Part shown: piece by piece, positions 35,180 through 42,628 of the stretch
How positions within the stretch are numbered: the stretch's first letter is position 1
Layout of the letters: every line of letters starts with the position of its first letter
Assembly (NCBI RefSeq): GCF_902499125.1
Contig: NZ_CABVPX010000008.1
Coordinates: 1-64,000 of the forward strand
Reading direction: 5' to 3'
DNA: 64,000 nt
Origin: Burkholderia arboris
GTDB taxonomy: Bacteria; Pseudomonadota; Gammaproteobacteria; Burkholderiales; Burkholderiaceae
Translations under genes and position numbers: made by a program
The notes under the pieces: generated by a model
Databases searched by the model: none
Told to the model about the DNA's origin: nothing
What the model saw: only the letters and a program-made list of their open reading frames with translations

Positions 35180-35298
35180 GAATTTCTCTCCAGGTTCCTT
35201 ATTGTCGGCCAGCGACCGGCTGCAGCCGGTGCCATCGGCGCCGGACCGCGTTGCCAGTGTACCGACCCGCCATCGTTCGTCGACACTCACTCCTCAAC

Positions 35299-35336
35299 TT
35301 GACAACCAGTTGTCCATTACGTAAAGTAGTTGTCAA
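35299..35336 (+). promoter_or_regulatory. MarR-gene promoter overlapped by palindromic operators
   Basis: TTGACA (35299-35304) and TAAAGT (35322-35327) are a -35/-10 pair with a 17-bp spacer. GACAACCAGTTGTC (35301-35314) is a perfect 6-2-6 palindrome across the -35 box, and GTTGTCAA (35329-35336) repeats the half-site just after the -10 box. This layout fits autorepression by the MarR protein encoded directly downstream. Confidence 0.75.
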
Positions 35337-35355
35337 TTCATGGCGCGAGTTCGAT

Positions 35356-35802
35356 ATGACGAAATCCGAGAAGTTGACCGCCGTCGCGCTGTCCGTATTC
35401 CGGTTGAACGGATTGCTGATCGAATGGGGCAACGCCTTTTCCGGGCCGCACGGCCTGACCAGTGCGCGCTGGCAGGTGCTGGGCGCGATCTCGTTGGCAT
35501 CGGAAGCCCCGAACATCCCGCAGATTGCCGATGCGATGGGCATCACGCGGCAAGCGGTGCTGAAGCAGATCAACGTCCTGACCGAAGAAGGGCTGGTGCT
35601 GTCGTTACCCAACCCGGCGCACAAGCGCTCCCCTTTGTATGCGCTGACGCCGCGCGGCGATGCGGCCTATCAGGCCGTGGTCGGGCAGTGGCAACAGCAT
35701 GTCCGCGACATCGCCGGCGACTTCAGCTCGGCCGACCTCGATGCGGCGATTCGCGTGCTGTCGGCGATGTCCAGCGCGCATGACCAGGACGGCCACGCGT
35801 AA
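35356..35802 (+). CDS. MarR-family transcriptional regulator
   Basis: 148 residues with the winged HTH of the MarR family: LTSARWQVLGAISL, IPQIADAMGITRQAVLKQINVLTEEGLV as the recognition helix region, and the wing NPAHKRSPLYALTPRG. It is cotranscribed with the ABM-domain gene 37 bp downstream. The promoter carries matching palindromes, so the protein probably represses its own operon until an inducer binds. Confidence 0.9.
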   Translation: MTKSEKLTAVALSVFRLNGLLIEWGNAFSGPHGLTSARWQVLGAISLASEAPNIPQIADAMGITRQAVLKQINVLTEEGLVLSLPNPAHKRSPLYALTPRGDAAYQAVVGQWQQHVRDIAGDFSSADLDAAIRVLSAMSSAHDQDGHA

Positions 35803-35839
35803 CCACCCGCCAGCCCCCTCTACCCCACCCGGAGTTCCC

Positions 35840-36208
35840 ATGCCCCACTTCAAGCCGATGGATCCGGCCTTTCCGATCCAGCAACAGATCTCGATCGCTG
35901 CGGAGCCGGTCGTTCTCGTCAACCTGTTCACGCTGTCGCCCGCCGATGAAGCCGACTTCCTCGCCGTATGGAAAGACGACGCGGAATTCATGAAGCAGCA
36001 GCCGGGATTCATCTCGACGCAGCTTCATCGCGCGCTCGGCGACAGCCCGACTTACCTGAACTACGCGATCTGGGAATCGACGGAAGCTTTTCGCGCGGCC
36101 TTCACGCACCCGGAGTTCGTCGCCAAGCTGTCGGCCTATCCGTCGTCCGCGGTCGCCAGCCCGCATCTGTTCCAGAAAGTCGGCGTCCCCGGAATCTGCA
36201 CGGCCTGA
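35840..36208 (+). CDS. Antibiotic biosynthesis monooxygenase (ABM) domain protein
   Basis: 122 residues. PVVLVNLFTLSPADEADFLAVWKDDAEFMKQQPGFISTQLHRAL is the ABM ferredoxin-like fold, followed by YAIWESTEAFRAAFTHPEF. Members can be cofactor-free oxygenases of quinol-like substrates or haem-degrading proteins. GGAG stands 5 bp before the ATG. Second gene of the MarR operon, so it may detoxify the MarR inducer. Confidence 0.88.
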   Translation: MPHFKPMDPAFPIQQQISIAAEPVVLVNLFTLSPADEADFLAVWKDDAEFMKQQPGFISTQLHRALGDSPTYLNYAIWESTEAFRAAFTHPEFVAKLSAYPSSAVASPHLFQKVGVPGICTA

Positions 36209-36261
36209 GTGCGCATGCGACGCGTGGCAGCGCGTGGCATCGGCCGATCGCGAACCCGGAC

Positions 36262-36335
36262 TTCTCCACAGAAAATGTTGGCAAGCTTGTGGATATCCTG
36301 CGCACCGCAACGCTAAACCCTTGATCCGATGGACT
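36262..36335 (+). repeat. Intergenic DnaA-box-pair repeat, copy 2
   Basis: TTCTCCACA (36262-36270) and TGTGGATAT (36288-36296) flank GAAAATGTTGGCAAGCT, followed by the conserved CCTGCGCA and CCTTGATCC elements. It begins 53 bp after the stop of the ABM gene. Confidence 0.85.
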
Positions 36336-36477
36336 TTGGCACGCGTGATGCAGACGATGCCCTGGGCATGGCCGTCGCACACACCGCTTCGCCGCACATC
36401 GCATCACGACGCCACGACGATGCACGCCCGATGCACGCCGCACCCGTCGCACATGGGCCGGCCTCGCATTGCGCGAC

Positions 36478-36550
36478 TTACCCACAGATTGTGTTGGCAA
36501 GCTTGTGGATATCCTGCGCAAGCATGCGCTAAGCCGTTGATCGGCCTACG
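36478..36550 (+). repeat. Intergenic DnaA-box-pair repeat, copy 3
   Basis: TTACCCACA (36478-36486) and TGTGGATAT (36504-36512) flank GATTGTGTTGGCAAGCT. A possible second stem pairs AGCCGT with ACGGTT around TTGATCGGCCT. The 36209-36775 interval holds only copies 2 and 3 and the promoter of the next small gene. Confidence 0.85.
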
Positions 36551-36775
36551 GTTCATGCCGCGCGTCACCATTTCGGCAATGCGCGGTGGGCCGGTGCGCG
36601 GACACGGACGATCCGGTGCAATCGCAACGCACTGCCGATGCCTTGACGCCCGTGCACGTCACGCAGCAAGATCATGCGAGCCGCACGCGGCCGCGCATCG
36701 CCGGCTTCGCGCGTCGGCGCCACGGGCCGGCCGTTCCGCCGGCACCGCATTACGACACTCACTCCGAGGAAGGCC

Positions 36776-36976
36776 ATGGAACACTTCACCGCGTGGCAGT
36801 TGCTCGTCTCGCTCGTGCTCGTCGCCATCGTCGTCTATCCGTACGTCCGCATCGTCCGGCGCACCGGGCATTCGGGCTGGTGGATCCTGGCGATGTTCGT
36901 CCCGGTCCTGAACTTCGTGATGTTGTGGGTGTTCGCGTTCGCGCGCTGGCCTGCCGTCGACGATCGGCAGCCCTGA
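36776..36976 (+). CDS. Small membrane protein, two hydrophobic helices
   Basis: 66 residues. Helix one is LLVSLVLVAIVVYPYV. A short basic loop (RIVRRTGHSGW) follows, then helix two, WILAMFVPVLNFVMLWVFAF. A strong GAGGA ribosome site stands 5 bp before the ATG, supporting real expression. The RTGHSGWWILAMFVPVLN motif is common among small DUF805-like or uncharacterised inner membrane proteins. No function can be assigned. Confidence 0.8.
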   Translation: MEHFTAWQLLVSLVLVAIVVYPYVRIVRRTGHSGWWILAMFVPVLNFVMLWVFAFARWPAVDDRQP

Positions 36977-37003
36977 GCGCTACCGTTGCGGCGGCACCCA
37001 GGC

Positions 37004-37080
37004 TTGTCCACAGATTGTGTTGGCAAGCATGTGGATAGCCTGCGCATACCGCGACCAAGCGCTTGATCCGAAAGGCTTTG
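37004..37080 (+). repeat. Intergenic DnaA-box-pair repeat, copy 4
   Basis: TTGTCCACA (37004-37012) and TGTGGATAG (37030-37038) flank GATTGTGTTGGCAAGCA. Outer GGCT and AGCC extend the stem. It begins 27 bp after the small membrane protein stop. Similarity to copy 5 continues about 85 bp beyond box 2. Confidence 0.88.
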
Positions 37081-37175
37081 TCCGTGCTGCTTCGAATGCG
37101 GCACGCGGCCGGCAAAGCGCCGGTTGCATGCCGCTCCGTCGCGTGACGCGGCGATCTCCGCGACGGTTCGCCCGC

Positions 37176-37252
37176 TTGTCCACAGATTGTGTTGGCAAGC
37201 ATGTGGATAGCCTGCGCATACCGCGGCCAAGCGCTTGATCCGAAAGACTTTG
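37176..37252 (+). repeat. Intergenic DnaA-box-pair repeat, copy 5
   Basis: TTGTCCACA (37176-37184) and TGTGGATAG (37202-37210), with the same 17-bp spacer as copy 4. The first 9-mer lies 172 bp after that of copy 4. The downstream sequence CCAAGCGCTTGATCCGAAAG is shared with copy 4. Confidence 0.88.
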
Positions 37253-37314
37253 CCCGTGCTGCTTCAAATGCGGCACGACGGTGCGCGCCGCGCCGGACGC
37301 GGCCGCTCGCAGGC

Positions 37315-37392
37315 TTGTCCACAATTTTTGTTGGCAAGCATGTGGATATCCTGAGCATGCGTGACCTAAGTCGTTGATCGCACAACGTTTGA
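37315..37392 (+). repeat. Intergenic DnaA-box-pair repeat, copy 6
   Basis: TTGTCCACA (37315-37323) and TGTGGATAT (37341-37349) flank ATTTTTGTTGGCAAGCA. CGTT and AACG around GATCGCAC give a possible second stem. It lies 139 bp after copy 5 and 58 bp before the penA stop on the other strand. The 36977-37449 interval holds only copies 4-6. Confidence 0.86.
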
Positions 37393-37449
37393 TCACGCGG
37401 ATCACGACTGCGGCACGGCGTGCCTGCGGCGCCCGCCGCGCCGCCATGC

Positions 37450-38370
37450 TCAACCGAACGTCTGCGCCACGATGCGCGCGACCGACGCGATCACGTCGTC
37501 CTTCGCACGCGCATCGGCTTGCGACTGCGTGTAGTACACGACCAGCACGATCGGCGCGCGCAACGCCGGCCAGATGACGCCCGCATCGTTCGTCGTCCCG
37601 TAGTCGCCGGTACCGGTCTTGTCGCCCACCGCCCACCCGGCCGGCACACCTGCGCGAATCCGCTTGTCGCCGACCTTGTTGCCGCGCAGCCATGTGACGA
37701 GTTGCGCACGCTGCGCGGCCGGTAGCGCCTCGCCGAGCGTCAGCATGCGCATGCTCGCGGCCATCGCGGCGGGCGTCGTCGTGTCGCGCGGGTCGCCCGG
37801 CAACGCGGTGTTCAGTTCGGTCTCCCATCGATCGAGGCGGAACGTGTCGTCGCCGATCGAGCGCGCGTACGCGGTCACCGCCGACGGGCCGCCGATCAGC
37901 TTCATCAGCAGGTTCGCGGCCGAGTTGTCGCTGTACTGGATCGTCGCCTCGCACAGCGCGGCGACCGTCATGCCCGCGCCGACATGCTTCTCCGACACCG
38001 GCGAATAGTTGACGAGGTCGGCCCTGGTGTACGTGACGCGCTGTTGCAGCAGCCCCGGGCGATCGACGCTCTGCGCGAGCACCGCCGCGCTCAGCATCGC
38101 CTTGAACGTGCTGCAGAACGGGAAGCGCTCGCCCGAACGATGTTCGATGCGGCGGCCGCCCGCGGTATCGATCGCACAGACGCCGAGGCGGCCGCCCGCG
38201 TTGCGTTCGAGATCGGCAAACGCCGCCACGGCGGCAGCCGCATCCGCCGCTGCCGGATGGGCCGCACCCGGCGCCGCGCCCTGCGGCGACACGCAAGCGG
38301 TGACGGTAAGGACGAGCGGCGCCGTCGCGGCGGCCAGCAACAGGGTTCGACGTTTCGATGAGTAGGTCAT
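37450..38370 (-). CDS. penA: Class A beta-lactamase PenA
   Basis: 306-residue serine beta-lactamase acting in the periplasm. Active-site motifs are CSTFK (S-x-x-K), YSDNS (SDN), ETELN (E-x-x-L-N) and DKTGT (KTG). The N-terminus has a KRRTLL twin-arginine-like stretch and a hydrophobic segment that ends in VTAC, a possible lipobox. Burkholderia PenA-type enzymes are known as Tat-dependent and lipid-modified in some species. Divergent from the LysR gene penR, the usual inducible arrangement. Confidence 0.96.
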   Translation of the reverse strand: MTYSSKRRTLLLAAATAPLVLTVTACVSPQGAAPGAAHPAAADAAAAVAAFADLERNAGGRLGVCAIDTAGGRRIEHRSGERFPFCSTFKAMLSAAVLAQSVDRPGLLQQRVTYTRADLVNYSPVSEKHVGAGMTVAALCEATIQYSDNSAANLLMKLIGGPSAVTAYARSIGDDTFRLDRWETELNTALPGDPRDTTTPAAMAASMRMLTLGEALPAAQRAQLVTWLRGNKVGDKRIRAGVPAGWAVGDKTGTGDYGTTNDAGVIWPALRAPIVLVVYYTQSQADARAKDDVIASVARIVAQTFG

Positions 38371-38451
38371 GTCGGTTGTCTCGTGGTGGAATGGAGGCGA
38401 ATCGATGTTGAAAACGGCCGGCCGCCGAGACAGCACTATCGTGACTTTACG

Positions 38452-38468
38452 GTTGCCTGACAAGCAAC
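38452..38468. promoter_or_regulatory. Candidate PenR (AmpR-type) binding dyad
   Basis: GTTGC-N7-GCAAC at 38452-38468 contains a T-N11-A core, the LysR-type site layout. It lies in the 128-bp gap between divergent penA and penR, 31 bp before penR, where an AmpR-like protein would control both genes. Confidence 0.55.
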
Positions 38469-38498
38469 GATAATTGAGCGCTGACGAAAGAAAATCTT

Positions 38499-39389
38499 AT
38501 GACGAAGCTCCGCCCTCATCTTCCGCTCAATGCCCTGCGCGCCTTCGAATCGTCGGCGCGCCACCTGAACTTCACGCGCGCCGGCCTCGAACTCAGCGTG
38601 ACCCAGGCCGCGGTCAGCCAGCAGGTGCGCTCGCTCGAGGAACGGCTCGGCTGTACGCTGTTCACCCGGCTGCCGCGCGGTCTCGGGCTCACCGACGAGG
38701 GGCGCGCGCTGCTGCCGGTGCTGAGCGATGCGTTCAGCCGCATCGAGACGGTGCTCAAGCAGTTCGACGGCGGGCGCTTCCGCGAGGTGCTGACGCTGGG
38801 AGTCGTCGGCACCTTTGCCATAGGCTGGCTAATGCCGCGGCTGAAGCAGTTCGGCGACACGCACCCGTTCGTCGAGCTTCGGCTGCGGACCAACAACAAC
38901 GTCGTCGACCTCGCGGCCGAAGGCCTCGACTTCGCGATCCGCTTCGGCGAAGGCAATTGGCCGGCGACGCGCAACGAACGGTTGCTCGATGCACCGCTCA
39001 CCGCGCTGTGCGCGCCGGAGATCGCGCGGCGCCTCGCACATCCGGCCGATCTCGCGAACGAAACGCTGCTGCGCTCGTACCGCACTGACGAATGGCTCGG
39101 CTGGTTCGACGCCGCGCAACTCGAGCCGTGGGCGGTCAACGGGCCGGTATTCGATTCGTCCCGGCTGATGGTCGAGGCCGCGATGCAGGGCGCGGGTGTC
39201 GCGCTCGCGCCGGCCTGCATGTTCGCGCGCGAACTGCAGCTCGGCCTGCTCGCGCGTCCGCTCGACATCGACGTGCGCACCGGCGGCTACTGGCTCACGT
39301 CGCTGAAATCGAAACCGCTGACGCCCGCGATGGCACTCTTTCGCGACTGGATCGTGACCGAAGCGGCCGGCGCAGCGCCGATCGAGTAA
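38499..39389 (+). CDS. penR: LysR-family beta-lactamase regulator PenR
   Basis: 296 residues, AmpR branch. The HTH is LNALRAFESSARHLNFTRAGLELSVTQAAVSQQVRSLEERLG, followed by LFTRLPRGLGLTDEGRALLP. The effector domain contains DFAIRFGEGNWPATRNERLLDAPLTALCAPEIARRL, as in AmpR proteins that sense muropeptides. Divergence from penA gives the classic induction pair. Confidence 0.93.
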   Translation: MTKLRPHLPLNALRAFESSARHLNFTRAGLELSVTQAAVSQQVRSLEERLGCTLFTRLPRGLGLTDEGRALLPVLSDAFSRIETVLKQFDGGRFREVLTLGVVGTFAIGWLMPRLKQFGDTHPFVELRLRTNNNVVDLAAEGLDFAIRFGEGNWPATRNERLLDAPLTALCAPEIARRLAHPADLANETLLRSYRTDEWLGWFDAAQLEPWAVNGPVFDSSRLMVEAAMQGAGVALAPACMFARELQLGLLARPLDIDVRTGGYWLTSLKSKPLTPAMALFRDWIVTEAAGAAPIE

Positions 39390-39400
39390 CGCGATCGCGC

Positions 39401-39470
39401 TTGTCCACAGAAAGTGTTGGCAAGGATGTGGATATCCTGGGTACCCGGGACCTAAGCCCTTGATCGCGCA
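39401..39470 (+). repeat. Intergenic DnaA-box-pair repeat, copy 7
   Basis: TTGTCCACA (39401-39409) and TGTGGATAT (39427-39435) flank GAAAGTGTTGGCAAGGA, followed by CCTAAGCCCTTGATCGC. It begins 11 bp after the penR stop. Confidence 0.87.
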
Positions 39471-39577
39471 CGAATTAGCGCGCCGATCCAGACATCGGGC
39501 AGCCTTGGTGCACGGGCTTCGCGCGCCGGCCCCATTCAGGCCCGATCCTCAACCAATGCGACGCAATCGATTGCGAG

Positions 39578-39650
39578 TTGTCCACAGATTTTGTTGGCAA
39601 GCCTGTGGATATCCTTCAGATCGGACGCGTAACATCTTGATACACAAGGG
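39578..39650 (+). repeat. Intergenic DnaA-box-pair repeat, copy 8
   Basis: TTGTCCACA (39578-39586) and TGTGGATAT (39604-39612) flank GATTTTGTTGGCAAGCC. Its start is 177 bp after copy 7. The downstream half is the most diverged (CTTGATACACAAGG). Confidence 0.85.
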
Positions 39651-39750
39651 GATTCGGTATACGGACTTTGACCGGTCAACGGTGTGGCACCCGAACGGCT
39701 TTCAAACCGTGCAGCGGGCCCCCACCGCACGCTGACCGAAGGCCGGCAGG

Positions 39751-39825
39751 TTCTCCACAGATTGTGTTGGCAAGCTTGTGGATATCCTGCGCACCAGCCG
39801 CCTAACTCATTGAGCGCACGGGGTT
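39751..39825 (+). repeat. Intergenic DnaA-box-pair repeat, copy 9
   Basis: TTCTCCACA (39751-39759) and TGTGGATAT (39777-39785) flank GATTGTGTTGGCAAGCT, 173 bp after copy 8. The 39390-39895 interval holds only copies 7-9. Confidence 0.86.
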
Positions 39826-39895
39826 TTGTGCTTCATCTGCAGAATCGGGCAGCGCCGGTGCGGCCCGTGCGGCCGACACCGGCGCCAGCCGGACA

Positions 39896-40147
39896 TCAAT
39901 GCCGGTCGAGCCCGCCGCGCAATTCGCTCGCCTTGTCGCGCAGCGCTTCGTATCCCGAACGCGCATGCTCGGGCAGGTCGGGATCGCCGATCAGTGCGCC
40001 GAGCGTTTCGATCAGGCTGAACAGGATGCCCTTCGCCGCGCCGACCGCAATGCTCTGCGATTCGATCGACTTGTGCAGGTGGTCGACCGCCGCTTCCAGA
40101 TTCTCGAGCTTCTGCTCGCCGTCGTCGGGCCGGTTGTCGGTCGTCAT
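39896..40147 (-). CDS. Small acidic protein of unknown function
   Basis: 83 residues, predicted mostly helical and acidic at the N-terminus (EQKLENLEAAVDHLHKSIESQSIAVGAAKGILFSLIETLG). A central stretch of moderate hydrophobicity could pack in a helical bundle. No family is recognised. It is convergent with penR across repeats 7-9 and lies downstream of the debranching enzyme gene's 3' side on the same strand. Confidence 0.65.
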   Translation of the reverse strand: MTTDNRPDDGEQKLENLEAAVDHLHKSIESQSIAVGAAKGILFSLIETLGALIGDPDLPEHARSGYEALRDKASELRGGLDRH

Positions 40148-40243
40148 CGTCTACCTCCGCCATCGTTCAAGGGTCATGTCACGATTCTATGCCGCTGCGC
40201 GCGAACGTGGCGCGACATCGCGCAACGTTCGCGCAGCACGGCG

Positions 40244-42472
40244 CTACAGCACCGCGACCACCTTCACGCGGCCCGGCTGCTCCGCCGCCGCGACGACCTG
40301 GCCGTCGACGCGGCGGAACGTCAGCGACACGGTTTCGTCGCCAACGCGCAGCGCATCGATCCGCAGCCAGTCGACGCCTTCCGGCAACGCCGGACGCTCG
40401 ACGCGCACCTCGTGGCGCGACGCGTCGATGCTCACGCCGAGACACGCCTGCAACATCATGAACGGCGCGCCGGCCGCCCACGCCTGCGGCAGGCAGGCCA
40501 CCGGGTAAGCGGTCGGCGGTTCGCCGCGCCGGCGCGGGAACCCGCAGAACAGTTCCGGCAAACGCATCTCGAAGCTCACCGCCGCCTCGAACAGCGCCCG
40601 CAGCAGGTTCACCGCGGCCGTCTTGTCGCCGTAGCGCGCCAGGCCGCGCGCGATGAGCGCATTGTCGTGCGGCCACACCGAGCCGTTGTGATAGGCCATC
40701 GGGTTGAAGCGCGGCTGGCCGGCCGCAAGCGTGCGGATACCCCACCCCGTCTGGAACAGCGCGGAGCCCAGCACGCCGGCGACGGCCGCGCCGCGTTCGG
40801 CGTCGGGCAGCCCGAACGCGAGCAGGTGGCCCGCGTTCGACGCGAACACGCGGCACAGGTCGCCATGCCCGTCGAGCGCGATCCCGTAGAAATCGCCTTC
40901 CGGCATCCAGAACAGCGCGTCGACCTGGTCGCGCAGCGTCTTCGCACGCAGCGCGTAGCGCGTCGCGTCGGCTGCGTGGCCGCGCCGGTGCGAACATACC
41001 GACATCGCGTCGAGCGCCGCGCACGCATAGGCCTGCACTTCGACGAGCGCGATCGGCCCGTCGGGGAAACGGCCGTCCGCATGGAACACCGAATCGTGGC
41101 TGTCCTTCCAGCCCTGGTTCGCAAGGCCGCGCTCCGACGTGCGCTGGTAATCGAGCAGTCCGTACGGATTGCGGTCGCACTTGTCGATCACCCATTGCGC
41201 GGCGCGCTCGAGCGCGGGCCACAGCTCGTCGATCAGCGCATCGTCGCCGGTGCGTTCGACATAGGCGCCCGCGAGCACGATGAACAGCGGAGTCGTATCG
41301 ACGCCGCCGTAGTACAGCGCGAACGGCACCTCGCCCGTCGCGGCCATCTCGCTGCGGCGGAACTCGTGCATGATCTTGCCGGGCTCCGCATCGCGGAACG
41401 CGGAGGTTTCGCGCGCCTGGTGCTCGGCAAGAAAACGCAGCACGCCGCGCGCAAGCGACGGCTGCAGCCACAGCATCTGCAACGACGTGATCACCGCATC
41501 GCGGCCGAATGGCGTCGAGAACCACGGAATGCCCGCATACGGGTATGGCCCCGTGTCGAGCTGCGTCGTGAGCAGCCCGAGATCCGCGAGCGAACGGTCG
41601 AGCCATGCGTCGAACAGCGGGTTGCCGGTGTTCACGCGCGCCATCGACTCGCGCCGCGCACGCATCTCGCGATGCACGCCGACGAGCGCGGTGCGCAGCA
41701 CGACGCGGCCGCATCCGGGCCCGGGCCCTTCGCCGTGCGCCGGGCCGAGCGTCGCGTCGACGGTCAGGTAGATCGACACGCACGCCTGCGCGGCGATCGT
41801 CAGCGTGTAGTCGGCACGATCGGCCGACAGCGCATCGGGCGCCGGCGAGAAATGCACGGTCAAGTTGCGCTCGACACTGTCGAGGCCGTCGTAACGCAGC
41901 CGCACCGCACCTGCATCGACGCGCGGAGCAACGACCGTGCCGCGCGTCGGGCGCTGCGTGCCGCGCACCTCGAACATGTCCTTGAAATCGGCCGCGAACG
42001 ACAGCGACAGCGGCACCTCGGCTTCGCTCGCCCCGTAGTTCGTCAGCGTCAGCGCTTCGTACAGCACGTCGCCCGCGAGCACGCGCATCCGCTCGATATG
42101 GATCACGCCCTCGGGCGTCTCGTGGCCGCCGAGCGGCGGCAGCGGACGGTTCGTCAGGTGTGCGGTGAACGACGCGTTGTCGGCGCTCGTCGCGCCCGAC
42201 AGCAGGGACGGCGCACGGCCGCCGAACGTCAGGCGCCACTTCGACAGCACGCGCATGTCGTCGACGAACAGGCCGTCGTCATGACCGCCGATGTCGCCGA
42301 GGGCATCGCTGACCACGAACGCATCGCCGGATTTCAGCACGTACTGGTTGTTGCGCGCGAGGATCTGCGGATCGGCTTCTGGCGCGATGAAGGCGGGGCC
42401 CGACGCGGCGGTCGGGGCAGCAGGCGCGACTTGCGGCGCCTGCGTCGTGGCGGCTTCGGCGTGATTCGGCAT
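40244..42472 (-). CDS. Glycogen-debranching-type glucosidase (amylo-alpha-1,6-glucosidase family)
   Basis: 742 residues in two domains. The N-terminal beta-sandwich (GDE_N_bis; NNQYVLKSGDAFVVSDALGDIGGHDDGLFVDDMRVLSKW) is followed by an (alpha/alpha)6 barrel with GIPWFSTPFGRDAVITSLQMLWL, YYGGVDTTPLFIVLAGAY and YHNGSVWPHDNALIARGLARYG. The ATG at 42472 follows AGGAG. Many members act on glycogen or other alpha-glucans; substrate specificity is not certain. No other glycogen gene is beside it. Confidence 0.88.
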   Translation of the reverse strand: MPNHAEAATTQAPQVAPAAPTAASGPAFIAPEADPQILARNNQYVLKSGDAFVVSDALGDIGGHDDGLFVDDMRVLSKWRLTFGGRAPSLLSGATSADNASFTAHLTNRPLPPLGGHETPEGVIHIERMRVLAGDVLYEALTLTNYGASEAEVPLSLSFAADFKDMFEVRGTQRPTRGTVVAPRVDAGAVRLRYDGLDSVERNLTVHFSPAPDALSADRADYTLTIAAQACVSIYLTVDATLGPAHGEGPGPGCGRVVLRTALVGVHREMRARRESMARVNTGNPLFDAWLDRSLADLGLLTTQLDTGPYPYAGIPWFSTPFGRDAVITSLQMLWLQPSLARGVLRFLAEHQARETSAFRDAEPGKIMHEFRRSEMAATGEVPFALYYGGVDTTPLFIVLAGAYVERTGDDALIDELWPALERAAQWVIDKCDRNPYGLLDYQRTSERGLANQGWKDSHDSVFHADGRFPDGPIALVEVQAYACAALDAMSVCSHRRGHAADATRYALRAKTLRDQVDALFWMPEGDFYGIALDGHGDLCRVFASNAGHLLAFGLPDAERGAAVAGVLGSALFQTGWGIRTLAAGQPRFNPMAYHNGSVWPHDNALIARGLARYGDKTAAVNLLRALFEAAVSFEMRLPELFCGFPRRRGEPPTAYPVACLPQAWAAGAPFMMLQACLGVSIDASRHEVRVERPALPEGVDWLRIDALRVGDETVSLTFRRVDGQVVAAAEQPGRVKVVAVL

Positions 42473-42628
42473 CGATGCTCCTGTGTCGAGGCGCAACGCG
42501 CGGCGCGCGTCGCGTATTTCGCACAGGATAGGCCAGAACGGGGGACGTGCGCAGCGACGAAAAAGACGCGACGCCCTGCGACGTTACCGTCGCAGCCAGG
42601 CGTCGCGCACAGGCACGTCAGGTGCAGC

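Noticed and set aside
37017-37377. Small proteins encoded within the repeats (MLASMWIACAYR-type frames at 37017 and 37189)
   Set aside because: The frames arise because the repeat core is open in one phase. They have no ribosome sites and the similarity is explained at DNA level.
34520-39825. CRISPR array made of the nine repeats
   Set aside because: The copies are separated by whole genes or by 139-216 bp, the repeat is imperfect and no cas gene is present.
34520-39825. Replication origin of a secondary chromosome
   Set aside because: Box pairs resemble DnaA boxes, but no dnaA, repA, parAB, AT-rich unwinding region or parS site is nearby, and the copies lie after ordinary genes. Only a titration or regulatory role is kept as a hypothesis.
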